From Pelobacter sp. (GTDB lineage Bacteria > Desulfobacterota > Desulfuromonadia > Geobacterales > Pseudopelobacteraceae), in NCBI GenBank assembly GCA_030824515.1, contig JAVBXN010000005.1, positions 1 through 53,537 on the forward strand: DNA of 53,537 nucleotides, given 5' to 3'. Of the stretch, positions 32,911 through 41,677 are shown in pieces. The notes under the pieces were generated by a model. It ran no database searches. It saw only the letters and a list, made by a program, of their open reading frames with translations, and was not told where the DNA came from. The first letter of the stretch is position 1. Each line of letters opens with the position of its first letter. Position numbers and translations under genes: made by a program.

Positions 32911-33251
32911 GAGCCACCCTGTTTGTGATTGTCGGATGTTTGAAGCAACCTGAAGCAAGACTTCAATTTTCCATAATCATCGTTTGCAAGAAGATTACGA
33001 CAAAATGAATCAATATCAAGTCAAACTTGACCGACTTTATTACCAACCAACGGATGTTGATATCAGAAACAGATATTTACGGCAATCACCCGACCGGGTA
33101 ATTTTTCCGGCTGAAAGAGTTAACCCGATGCATTTATAGCGGGTGAACGCTTGAATATTATGGGGGGGATAGATTCGGGCTTGGTCAGTGCTGAAGGTGA
33201 TTCATGGAAACAAGTATTGCAGGCAGAATTCAAATATTGCTGTGCCCCTTC
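32911..33251. other. intergenic region, nothing recognised
   Basis: The 341 bases between the PAS kinase and the LuxR-type regulator hold no gene, no clear hairpin and no repeat that I can support. Confidence 0.35.
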
Positions 33252-33857
33252 CTACGTGTAATCGGGCACACGCAAATTCATTGCCAACGGCACAAGCTGT
33301 GAACGGCGGGAAATACGGGTTTTTCTGAAGATACGGCTGAGATGGGTCTTGACGGTCTGTTCGCTGATATGAAGATTTTCGCCAATGCCCCTGTTTGTAA
33401 ATCCCTGCGAAACCAGCATGATGATTTCACGCTCTTTTTTGCTGAATGATCTGTCATGAACCATCGATTTTCCGGCATTGCCATTACGGACGATCGACTT
33501 GACCCTGTTATTGTCAATCCATATCTGCCCGGACATCACAACTTCCAGGGCTTTTTTGAAGAGCGCGAGGTCGGTGGATGCGGACAGAACTCCATCAATT
33601 TTATAGGAAAGCAGCATGCTGGTTATATCCTGATCGCTCAGACAGGAATCGAGCAACACGATCTTTGTATCCGGGTCATGAAACGGTACGCAGTTGCGAA
33701 TAGTGCAACTGTCCACCACGATAAAGTCCGGGTGAAACCCGTCTGCCTGACTGATATCGGAAACCGCGCGCGCCAGATACGCTTCCGGCTCGCGCTCCAG
33801 AAGCTCCTGCAATGCCCTGCCCAGCAGCACGCTCTTCAGATTGATAAGAATCTTCAT
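33252..33857 (-). CDS. LuxR/NarL-type regulator with atypical receiver
   Basis: The 201-residue product has a receiver-like N-terminal domain and a C-terminal LuxR helix-turn-helix: FSKKEREIIMLVSQGFTNRG followed by NLHISEQTVKTHLSRIFRKT. The receiver lacks the usual acidic pair near the N-terminus (it starts MKILINLKSVLLGRALQELL), and the acceptor region reads FIVVDSCTIRNCVP without the normal M-P-x-x-x-G. Phosphorylation may therefore be absent. The start at 33857 follows AGAGGAATC. It may act as a signal-independent DNA binder or bind a ligand. Confidence 0.7.
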   Translation of the reverse strand: MKILINLKSVLLGRALQELLEREPEAYLARAVSDISQADGFHPDFIVVDSCTIRNCVPFHDPDTKIVLLDSCLSDQDITSMLLSYKIDGVLSASTDLALFKKALEVVMSGQIWIDNNRVKSIVRNGNAGKSMVHDRSFSKKEREIIMLVSQGFTNRGIGENLHISEQTVKTHLSRIFRKTRISRRSQLVPLAMNLRVPDYT

Positions 33858-33936
33858 ATAGATTCCTCTTTCTGCCGGTTTCCGGGATAAACCACGGATG
33901 AACCTATCAGCCGCGGGCAGAACAAGCCGGCGGTAG

Positions 33937-33976
33937 CGGACCTTCGCGCAATCTGCAACCATAACGCGAAGGTCCG
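33937..33976. repeat. twelve-pair hairpin between peroxidase gene and regulator gene
   Basis: CGGACCTTCGCG and CGCGAAGGTCCG form a perfect 12-bp inverted repeat with a 16-base spacer. On the minus strand it lies just downstream of the peroxidase gene and upstream of the LuxR-type gene, with no T-run after it. It may end or stabilise the peroxidase message. Confidence 0.55.
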
Positions 33977-34010
33977 GACGTTTACGCAGACGGAAAGCGG
34001 GTCATTTCAC

Positions 34011-35261
34011 CTAGTAACCGTCAGTCAGGGTCTTCATGAACGCTACGATCGCAGCTTCTTCAGCAGCGGTCAGGTTAAGGTTGCCAAGTTCCTGCGTGTT
34101 TATATTGTTGGGATTTTCGGGAGACGGCCAGCAGTTGTTTGCCTCGGCATATTCATCGCTAAAGAGCTGGCCAGCAGGAGCGCATACCGGCAATACATCC
34201 CTGGTATTGTAAAAATGCACGATACGCTCCAGGCTTTTGAAATAACCGTTATGCCCGAAGGCCTTGACAAAAGCCGGGTCAGGACGCTTGTCAACGTTAC
34301 GCAGGGTCGGAACCTTGTGTTTTCCATCATTTACTGCCGCAAATTGCAGCAGTTGATCGGAAGTGAGATTCTTCACGCTGGTAACAAACGGGAGAGTACG
34401 CCAATCGCTGTTAGCGGCCAGATTCCGCAAAAAGCCACCCAGTCCGGGGTCCACAAACGTCGGATCGGCAACGGTCGCGGGATTTTCCGGATTTTTCGGA
34501 ATTCCCAGGTTGTCGAAGGTATAATCGGTAAAAAGCGGTGCACGGCCACTGGCGACATGGCAGAGATTACACTTGCCCTGGCCCATGAAAAGCGCCTTGC
34601 CAAGTAATTCCTGCCTGTTCAAGCCCCCCCTGCCCCTCTGGTGAGCATCGAACTTCGAACTGAACTGATTCACCTCGCTGGAGCCCTCATAAGCGGCGAC
34701 TGAAAGACCAATCAGATCGTAGGCCTTATCAATGTTGGCAGAATCACAGACCGTAGTACCCCAGACAGCTTTGAAAAGATCGGAATAATCAGAACTGCAA
34801 ACCTTGGATACCACCGAGGCCGCTTCAGGAAGCGCCTGTTCCTTGGGGTTGAGGAACGGCCCCTGGGCCTGGTCGGCGGCCGGGTTGCCAAGTTTCCATC
34901 CCGTAGCACGGCCATCCCAGAAATTGCCGCCCACAAACAGCGCGCCACCCTGCATCTGGACATTGAACAGCGGACTCTGGGTTGCATAGGCCGAGCTTGG
35001 CGGTTTGCGGTCCCCGAAGCTCCCTGCTATCGAACCTTCCATCACCGCGCCATGCGCGTTTGTCAAGCTGTCCGGGCCTGTCCAACCGACACTACCGGTA
35101 TGGCAGGAAACGCAGGCCTGGTTGTTGTTGATGGACAGGTTCAGATCATCATATATTTTTTTACCCAGCAGTTCCTTGCCTGCTATCCCGGCCGAAACCG
35201 CGGTTACGGAAAATGCCGCCAACAGCAATGAAGCGCTTACAATTATCCTGGTTCTCGACAT
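34011..35261 (-). CDS. di-haem cytochrome c peroxidase family protein (MauG/CcpA type)
   Basis: The 416-residue product has a signal peptide (SASLLLAAFSVTAVSA, cleaved near residue 24) and two haem-c sites, ACVSCHTG near residue 49 and CNLCHVASGR near residue 230. KHKVPTLRNVDKRPDPAFVK, then GHNGYFKSLERIVHFYNTRD is the usual C-terminal part, whose histidine or methionine can be the distal ligand. Such periplasmic enzymes reduce hydrogen peroxide or, in Geobacter, take part in electron transfer. The length is slightly greater than CcpA (about 325), with an insert between the haem domains. It appears to be monocistronic. Confidence 0.8.
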   Translation of the reverse strand: MSRTRIIVSASLLLAAFSVTAVSAGIAGKELLGKKIYDDLNLSINNNQACVSCHTGSVGWTGPDSLTNAHGAVMEGSIAGSFGDRKPPSSAYATQSPLFNVQMQGGALFVGGNFWDGRATGWKLGNPAADQAQGPFLNPKEQALPEAASVVSKVCSSDYSDLFKAVWGTTVCDSANIDKAYDLIGLSVAAYEGSSEVNQFSSKFDAHQRGRGGLNRQELLGKALFMGQGKCNLCHVASGRAPLFTDYTFDNLGIPKNPENPATVADPTFVDPGLGGFLRNLAANSDWRTLPFVTSVKNLTSDQLLQFAAVNDGKHKVPTLRNVDKRPDPAFVKAFGHNGYFKSLERIVHFYNTRDVLPVCAPAGQLFSDEYAEANNCWPSPENPNNINTQELGNLNLTAAEEAAIVAFMKTLTDGY

Positions 35262-35645
35262 GACTTATCCTCCATGAGTTGTGTTTGTGAATCATCTCCC
35301 GGCCACATGACTTATTTTAGAATTCACCTCCCTCTAATAAGCTATCCCATGGCAAGCAACGGGCATCAGTACGGAATATTAAATCTCAACGAAACAAGAA
35401 TCGGGAAACCTGCCCCGAAAAGACTAAATTAATATTAGCTTATAATTTTCGACATGCAAGCATTTAATATAAATTTAATTAATCATACAACAGATATGAT
35501 CCCGGATATTTACATCTCATGAGACTAAAAAACCGCCCGGATATTCCGGAACGGTTTTTAAGTTTTAGTCGGTAATTTGCCTGGATGAAGACTAACGGCA
35601 GACAGTGCCTTGAATTGGAATTGGAACTACACGCTCCGGGGGTTA
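35262..35645. other. intergenic region with one terminator-like hairpin
   Basis: This 384-base gap is AT-rich (35400-35520) upstream of the peroxidase gene and includes the hairpin at 35528-35563. I see no gene. Confidence 0.5.
35528..35563. terminator. terminator-like hairpin near the cyclase gene end
   Basis: AAAAAACCG and CGGTTTTT pair around a GGATATTCC palindrome (GGATATTCC is itself self-complementary). Flanking A and T runs make it usable in both directions; on the minus strand it follows the cyclase gene, which ends at 35646. Confidence 0.6.
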
Positions 35646-37739
35646 CTATTTGCCCTTGGCGATGTAGATTCCGTCCCAGTCATCCGGCGGTGGCGAGGCC
35701 AGGTATTCGTCGCAGCGCCCCAGATACAGCCGGGACGGGCCATCTTTCCTGTTGCCGGAAAGTTCTTCAAAAATTGCCCTGGCGCCCTTGAAGTCCCGGG
35801 AGCGGTATTTGCCCAGCGCCTCCTCGAAACTTGGCAGAATATCGAAATCTCCGATCATCAACTCATACATCACGATCGGCTGCAGCTTGCCCTTGACCCT
35901 GACACGGTCAACCTCGCGGAATATGAAACGCCCGCCATTGACCTGCAGACGGGTATCTTCGCTGACCAGGATGTGCGAACCGTAATACTTGTTGAGCCCT
36001 TCAAGTCGGGAGGCCAGATTGACCGAATCGCCGATGGCGGTATAGTCGAAGCGGATATCGGCGCCCATGTTGCCGACAACCGCCGGACCGGTGTTGATGC
36101 CGATGCCGATATCGAGGGTATTCATGCCGCGCGCTGCAAAGCCCTCATTCAGTATTTGCAGTTCCTCCATCATCCTGACCGCGGCGGAACAGGCATGGGT
36201 CGCGTGTTCCGGCACATCCAGCGGCGCGTTGAAGAGCGCCATCACCGCATCGCCGATAAACTTGTCCAGCGTACCGCGTTCCTCCAGCACGATGCGGGTC
36301 ATCGGGTTCAGGTATTCATTCAGCAACTGGACCAGTTCGGGTGGCGTAAGGCTCTCGGAAACTGTAGTGAAACTGCGGATATCGGAGAACAGGATCGACA
36401 ATTCGCGCTGTTCGCCCCCCAGAACCAGTTTGTCCGGGTCCTTTTCGATCTGCTTGACCAGGTCGGGCGAGACATAACTCGAAAAGGCCTTTTTGAGTTG
36501 GCGCCCCTTGCGCTCAACCACCAGGTTACGCCAGGCTTCCCCGCCAAGGTAGGTAATTGCGATCCCTAACAGCGGATACAACAGGGTCATGTCGCGGAAC
36601 GCGTTTGCGAACATCATGTAGTTGAAGAGGCAGAAAGCGCCGGTAACCACCGCCAGCACCCCCAACCCGGCAAAAGTTCCGGGAGCGAACGCCAGCGCAG
36701 CGCCCAACAGTATCGGCAGGATGAAGATGCAGGCGATCTCCATCATCTGGGTATTGCTGTCGTACCTGAGGAATCGCTTTTCCAGCGCATTGGCGGCCAC
36801 CGTGGCATGGATCTCGACCCCCGGCAGGGTCGCATCAAAGGGTGTCGGGCGCAGGTCATATATGCCAATCTCGGTGGCTCCGACAAAAGCAATTTTGCCC
36901 TTGAGCGAATCCTTCGGAAGACGTTTGGTTATGATATCGGCTGCAGAGATTGTGGTAAAAGACCCGGTCCCACCGTAATAGTTGAGCGCCATGGTGCCGT
37001 CCTCGCGGGACGGGATCCGCATCTCACCGATCTGCAGCGCATCCACCCCCCACTGTTTCACGTCCAGCATCACTTCCGAACCGAAATAGTGGCGCAGCGC
37101 TTTCAGGGCCAGGGATTGATAGATGTCGCCGTTGTACAGCAAAAGCAGGATCGAGCGGCGGTAGAGTCCATCTGCGTCAGAACGGGCGTTGAAAAAGCCG
37201 CTATCGAGCGCCCCAGCCCCGACTTCCGGAATATTCAGGTCGGCGCCGGGATACTCCGGAATCGGTATGCTCTGAACACCTTCGGCGATTTTGACCAGTT
37301 TCATCCTGGATTCTTCCAGTTGGGCCAGGGATTCGGCGTTAACCTCGCCCTGTTCCTCGCGGAAGAAGTAGCCGGCCACCACGTTGCCGGCCTTCTTGAT
37401 CGATGCGGCCAGCGCCCTGTCGGCAACGACGCTCTGAGCCTCGGAAAAAACGATATCCAGGGCCGTGACCTTGGTGCCGTAATGAAGCGACAGATTCTCG
37501 ATCAGTTTTCCGGTCACCTCGCGCGACCATGGCCAGCGTCCGAACTCCTTGATGCTCTTGTGGTCTATCGCCACAATGACCACGTCCCTGTCCGGCTTGA
37601 CCGGACCCCGAATGCGGAAACGGGCGTCCTTCATGCGGAAATCCTGCTGCTGGAGCGACGGCGAGGCCTGCTTGTACAGAAGAAAAGAGCAGATGGCCGC
37701 AACGACTCCGAACAGGACGAACATGAGGCGTTTATTCAT
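35646..37739 (-). CDS. CHASE2-domain class III adenylate/guanylate cyclase
   Basis: The 697-residue product has an N-terminal membrane helix (about 5-23), a periplasmic CHASE2 sensor (about 30-330, with VVIVAIDHKSIKEFGRWPWS), three closely spaced transmembrane helices (about 345-415), and a C-terminal cyclase domain. Catalytic motifs are intact: FSDIRSFT and FIGDAVMALFN carry the two metal aspartates, and IGINTGPAVVGNMG and DYTAIGDSVNLASRLEG the nucleotide-binding parts. It should make cyclic AMP (or GMP) in response to a periplasmic signal. The FecR/TPR gene lies 79 bases upstream on the same strand, a pairing seen in many Geobacter-like genomes, with a terminator between them. Confidence 0.85.
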   Translation of the reverse strand: MNKRLMFVLFGVVAAICSFLLYKQASPSLQQQDFRMKDARFRIRGPVKPDRDVVIVAIDHKSIKEFGRWPWSREVTGKLIENLSLHYGTKVTALDIVFSEAQSVVADRALAASIKKAGNVVAGYFFREEQGEVNAESLAQLEESRMKLVKIAEGVQSIPIPEYPGADLNIPEVGAGALDSGFFNARSDADGLYRRSILLLLYNGDIYQSLALKALRHYFGSEVMLDVKQWGVDALQIGEMRIPSREDGTMALNYYGGTGSFTTISAADIITKRLPKDSLKGKIAFVGATEIGIYDLRPTPFDATLPGVEIHATVAANALEKRFLRYDSNTQMMEIACIFILPILLGAALAFAPGTFAGLGVLAVVTGAFCLFNYMMFANAFRDMTLLYPLLGIAITYLGGEAWRNLVVERKGRQLKKAFSSYVSPDLVKQIEKDPDKLVLGGEQRELSILFSDIRSFTTVSESLTPPELVQLLNEYLNPMTRIVLEERGTLDKFIGDAVMALFNAPLDVPEHATHACSAAVRMMEELQILNEGFAARGMNTLDIGIGINTGPAVVGNMGADIRFDYTAIGDSVNLASRLEGLNKYYGSHILVSEDTRLQVNGGRFIFREVDRVRVKGKLQPIVMYELMIGDFDILPSFEEALGKYRSRDFKGARAIFEELSGNRKDGPSRLYLGRCDEYLASPPPDDWDGIYIAKGK

Positions 37740-37768
37740 GTGATTCCTCCGCTGTAAATTGCATCATC

Positions 37769-37800
37769 AAAAAAAGACGGGGGCACGTTACCGCGCCCCC
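37769..37800 (-). terminator. intercistronic terminator between FecR gene and cyclase
   Basis: On the minus strand GGGGGC and GCCCCC pair over a ten-base spacer (GCGGTAACGT) and are followed by TTTTTTTG. It sits in the 79-base gap between the FecR-like gene and the cyclase gene, so it may limit read-through of the upstream message. Confidence 0.65.
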
Positions 37801-37818
37801 CTCTTGAACTGCCGGGCA

Positions 37819-38862
37819 TTACCTGCCCAGGTTCTGCATCAGGGTTTCAATGTTGTCCCTGTGTTTCCCGGCCGGGTACTCGCTCAGATACTGTTCGAAA
37901 CGGATCCTGGCCTGATCGGCAAATCCGAGTTCGACCAGGGTTTGCGCGGCGCTGAACAAGGCGGTTTCAGCCTGGGGCAGCTTCGGGTATTCCTCGATCA
38001 CCAGCAGATACTCGGCCAGCGCCAGCTCGGGATTGTTGAGGAATCGGGCATAGACCGCACCGCGCTCCATATGGGCATCGGCGCGGATCTCGGAGACCTT
38101 GGTCAGGTCGAGCGCAATCTGGAAAACATGCAGCGCGTCGTTGTATTTTCCGGCATCGGCCAGATAGTGGCCATGGTTGATATTCCAGCGGGCGATGATG
38201 TCGGAAATCCTGCCGGAATCGGTCCATTCGGCCGGAGGCATCGCCGCGGTGATCTTGTCGAAGATGTTCTTGGCTTCGGCGACCGGCGTACCGGCTTCAA
38301 CTTTCATCGGCTCAACCGGCGTAAGACCACGGGTGTTCTGGGTCATGGTCCCCACCGTCAGCGGCTGTTCGGTCCCCTTGCCGTCAGCGGAGACCGCCAC
38401 GGTGCCTTCATTACCAAAGAAGACGTTGGCCGGCCCCTCGGACATCATCAGAAATTCGGTGCCCTTGATACCGGCAACCGCAGTGCCGCTCCTGACGGTC
38501 ATGCCGCTCTGGCGTCCGGCCAGCTTGACTACCGATGCCCGCAACTTGCCCCTGGTCAGATTAAAAGAGCCTTCACGCCTGCTTTTGGTCAAGAGAAATT
38601 TTGTTACCTCGAATTCGGTATTGTTGGCCAGGGTAAACCTGCTCTTGTCCTCCAGGGTCAGTTCGACCCAGCCATCTGCGCCGGTTTTGATCCAATTTCC
38701 CTGATTGACGGCTTCACCCTTTTTAAGCGTGGAATAGGGAATGTTGTTTTTGACACGAAACTGGACGCTGCCTTTCAATGCGGTAATTTTGCCCACCTGT
38801 GCCGCCAGCGCAACAGCCGGCAGCAATAGCGACGCCAATATAATCATAATGATCCGTTTCAT
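37819..38862 (-). CDS. FecR-domain protein with TPR C-terminus
   Basis: The 347-residue product has a signal peptide (MIILASLLLPAVALA, cleaved near residue 21). A FecR domain follows (about 25-165): GKITALKGSVQFR, LKKGEAVNQGNWIKTGADGW and TVRSGTAVAGIKGTEF are its hallmarks. The C-terminal half (about 200-347) has helical repeats such as YNDALHVFQIALDLTKV then IRADAHMERG and AEYLLVIEEYPKLPQAETAL, consistent with TPRs and protein-protein contacts. In many bacteria FecR-like secreted proteins pair with CHASE2-cyclase or kinase partners, as here. It may tune the CHASE2 sensor in the periplasm (inference). Confidence 0.75.
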   Translation of the reverse strand: MKRIIMIILASLLLPAVALAAQVGKITALKGSVQFRVKNNIPYSTLKKGEAVNQGNWIKTGADGWVELTLEDKSRFTLANNTEFEVTKFLLTKSRREGSFNLTRGKLRASVVKLAGRQSGMTVRSGTAVAGIKGTEFLMMSEGPANVFFGNEGTVAVSADGKGTEQPLTVGTMTQNTRGLTPVEPMKVEAGTPVAEAKNIFDKITAAMPPAEWTDSGRISDIIARWNINHGHYLADAGKYNDALHVFQIALDLTKVSEIRADAHMERGAVYARFLNNPELALAEYLLVIEEYPKLPQAETALFSAAQTLVELGFADQARIRFEQYLSEYPAGKHRDNIETLMQNLGR

Positions 38863-39003
38863 GTGATCCTCCCGAAAGTAATGGATGTCAGGCCACGAAA
38901 TATTAGCAGCAAATCAGGAAGAGTCAATTGGATTATGTCTTGAGATATGCGCCAAATCTGCTAATCTCGAAACAGTTTGATATCCCGTTGAAAAGGTGAC
39001 GCC

Positions 39004-41304
39004 ATGCCGCAGGAAAATGAGATCCTGAAACAGCAGCTTGAATACCGCAAACGCCTGATGGACAAAATCAACGAGATCCACTCCGCCGACAACCTCAATA
39101 CGATCCTGATCCATATCAAGGACAGCATTGCCGCGCTGTTCAATGCCGAGCGCATCACGATCTACCTGGCCGACGCCAAGCGCAACCTGCTGATATCAAA
39201 GGTCAAGAGCGGCGCCGAGCTGCAACAGATAGTGGTGCCGATCAGCGACGCCAGCCTGGCCGGCTACTGTTCCATCACCGGAACCGTGATCAACATCAGG
39301 AACGCCTACGACCCCCATGAACTGCGCATGATCAGCAGCAACCTGAAATTCGACGACAGCTGGGACAAGAAAACCGGCTTTGTCACGAAACAGGTGCTGT
39401 GCGTGCCGATGAAGTTCCAGAAAGTCCTGATCGGCGTGATCCAGATCATCAACAAAAAGGACAACATCCCCTACGACGACACCGACATCAGCTACGCCAT
39501 GGAGCTGGCAACTTCGCTCTCGATCGCGATCCACAACATCTACCGGCTCTCGGTCACCACCAAAGTGATCCGCCAGAAGGCTCGCTACAACTTCCTGCTG
39601 GACAAGAACCTGATCGACGACAAGACCATTGAAAAAGCCTCCGCCCATCCAGACCTGGCCAAGATCGGGCTGGACGGTGTGCTGATGCGTGAATTCGGCG
39701 TTTCCAGGGAAGAGATGGCCAAGAACCTCTCCTTCTATTTCGGCACCGAATTCATTGCCTATGATCCGGGCATGCTGCCGCCCGACGAGGAGCTGCTCAA
39801 GCGGGTGCGCCCGGAACGGCTCAAAAAGGAGTGGTGGGTGCCGTTCAAGATTGAAAACGGCATTCTGCATATCGTCATCGACGACCCGACCGACCTGGGG
39901 CGCCAGGACATGCTCAAGTTCATCTATCCCGAATACAAGCGCATCAGCTATATCGGCGCCTTCCGGGAAGATATCCTGGCCTATATCAACCTGTTCTACC
40001 GCCATGGCTCTTCCGGCTCCGCCAGCAGCAGCATCAACGACATCATCAACCGGCTCGACAGCGGAGACGAACCGGAAATCGAGTCCGAATCGCAAAAGGT
40101 GTCGGAACAGGACAGCGCCATCGTGCAGCTGGTCAACAAGATCATCATCGATGCGGTGCAGAACAAGGTTTCCGACATCCACATCGAGCCCTTTCCAGGA
40201 AAGGAAGACGTACAGGTCAGGATGCGTATCGACGGGCGCTGCAAGGTCTACCAGAAGATACCCTACAAGTACAAATACGCGATTCCGTCACGCATCAAGA
40301 TCATGTGCGGCCTGGACATCTCCGAACGGCGCAAGCCGCAGGACGGCAAGATCGACTTCAAGAAATTCGGTCCGATCGACGTCGAGTTGCGCGTCGCCAC
40401 CGTGCCAACCGCCGGCCAACTGGAAGACGTGGTCATGCGCGTGTTGGCCTCCGGAGAACCGATCCCCTTCGACAAGCTGGGGCTGACGGAACGAAACGCC
40501 CGCGTGATGGAGGCCTGCATCAGGCAGCCCTACGGCCTGGTGCTGGTGGTGGGCCCGACCGGCTCGGGAAAGACCACGACGCTGCATTCAGCCATCTCGG
40601 TCATCAACACCATCGACACCAAGATCTGGACCGCCGAGGACCCGGTCGAGATCACCCAGCGCGGACTGCGCCAGGTACAGGTCCACCCGAAGATCGGCTT
40701 CACTTTCGCGGCGGCCCTGCGCTCTTTCCTGCGCGCCGACCCGGACGTTATCATGGTCGGGGAAATGCGCGACCAGGAGACCGCCGAAATCGGCATCGAA
40801 TGTTCGCTGACCGGCCACCTGGTGTTCTCCACCCTGCACACCAACTCGGCGCCGGAGACGGTCACCCGGCTGCTAGACATGGAACTGGACCCCTTCAGTT
40901 TCTCCGACGCCATTCTCTGCATACTGGCCCAACGCCTCGCCCGCCGCCTGTGCGTGTGCAAGCAGGAATACGTACCCGGACAGCAGGAACTTGAAGATAT
41001 CATCACTGAATACGGCCGCGAAGATTTTGCCAATACCGGCATCAACCCGGCCGGGATCAGGCTGTTCAGGTCGGTGGGCTGCCCCAAATGCAACGACACC
41101 GGATACAAGGGGCGCCTGGGGCTTCATGAGCTGCTGGAGGGAACGGACGCGATCAAGTCGCTGATAAAGAGAAAATCGGAAATCGAGGCCATCCGCCGTC
41201 AGGCGATCATGGACGGCATGACCACGCTCAAGCAGGATGGCATACTGAAATGCCTGGAGGGACTGACCGATCTTAAAGAGGTCAGGAAAGTTTGTATCAA
41301 ATAG
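39004..41304 (+). CDS. GspE/PilB-type secretion ATPase with N-terminal GAF domain
   Basis: The 766-residue product has a GAF-like domain at about 15-180 (ITIYLADAKRNLLISKVKSG; TKQVLCVPMKFQKVLIGVIQ), a GspE-N region (about 200-330), and a C-terminal AAA-type ATPase. Walker A GPTGSGKTT is near 517, the Asp/His boxes include IWTAEDPVEI and STLHTNSA, and Walker B is near PDVIMVGEMRD. The zinc-binding tetracysteine appears as CVC near 650 and CPKC near 693. Members power pilus assembly or type II secretion. The fused GAF domain is unusual and suggests nucleotide or small-ligand control. No other pil or gsp gene is in this window. Confidence 0.85.
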   Translation: MPQENEILKQQLEYRKRLMDKINEIHSADNLNTILIHIKDSIAALFNAERITIYLADAKRNLLISKVKSGAELQQIVVPISDASLAGYCSITGTVINIRNAYDPHELRMISSNLKFDDSWDKKTGFVTKQVLCVPMKFQKVLIGVIQIINKKDNIPYDDTDISYAMELATSLSIAIHNIYRLSVTTKVIRQKARYNFLLDKNLIDDKTIEKASAHPDLAKIGLDGVLMREFGVSREEMAKNLSFYFGTEFIAYDPGMLPPDEELLKRVRPERLKKEWWVPFKIENGILHIVIDDPTDLGRQDMLKFIYPEYKRISYIGAFREDILAYINLFYRHGSSGSASSSINDIINRLDSGDEPEIESESQKVSEQDSAIVQLVNKIIIDAVQNKVSDIHIEPFPGKEDVQVRMRIDGRCKVYQKIPYKYKYAIPSRIKIMCGLDISERRKPQDGKIDFKKFGPIDVELRVATVPTAGQLEDVVMRVLASGEPIPFDKLGLTERNARVMEACIRQPYGLVLVVGPTGSGKTTTLHSAISVINTIDTKIWTAEDPVEITQRGLRQVQVHPKIGFTFAAALRSFLRADPDVIMVGEMRDQETAEIGIECSLTGHLVFSTLHTNSAPETVTRLLDMELDPFSFSDAILCILAQRLARRLCVCKQEYVPGQQELEDIITEYGREDFANTGINPAGIRLFRSVGCPKCNDTGYKGRLGLHELLEGTDAIKSLIKRKSEIEAIRRQAIMDGMTTLKQDGILKCLEGLTDLKEVRKVCIK

Positions 41305-41313
41305 AAATGGAAA

Positions 41314-41586
41314 CTACGGGTTTTCCGGTGGGGTGGCAACAGCACTGCCGCAGTATTTGCAAGCCGCATCCTTCCAGGGGAAAGTTTTACCGCAATGGCC
41401 GCATTTCCTGAAATATCCGCGCACTTCCCGGGTCGGCCGGTTGAAATGCAGCACCATCAGAAAAAAGGGAAATACGCCGCACAACAGCCCCCACAGCAAC
41501 GGGTTCTTGCCACGGGACAGGGCCAGCTTGAAACCGAGCGCCGCCGGCAGACCGAACAGCAGCAGTAAAAAAATCATTTCACTCAT
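41314..41586 (-). CDS. small membrane protein with zinc-ribbon tail
   Basis: The 90-residue product has two hydrophobic segments (about 3-20, MIFLLLLFGLPAALGFKLAL, and 27-45, PLLWGLLCGVFPFFLMVL) and a C-terminal zinc ribbon with two C-x2-C pairs, CGHC and CKYC, around residues 62-78. The start is at 41586 (MSEMIFLL). Convergent with the GspE gene, from which it is 9 bases away. Function unknown; membrane-anchored zinc ribbons of this size often belong to envelope or secretion complexes, but there is no direct evidence here. Confidence 0.5.
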   Translation of the reverse strand: MSEMIFLLLLFGLPAALGFKLALSRGKNPLLWGLLCGVFPFFLMVLHFNRPTREVRGYFRKCGHCGKTFPWKDAACKYCGSAVATPPENP

Positions 41587-41677
41587 AAATATCACCCGCT
41601 AAAAATTTTCAGGCACTCTAGCACTACTCGCTTGACATTGCAAACCACACCTATTTCCGAACGGGAGAGAAATCACC

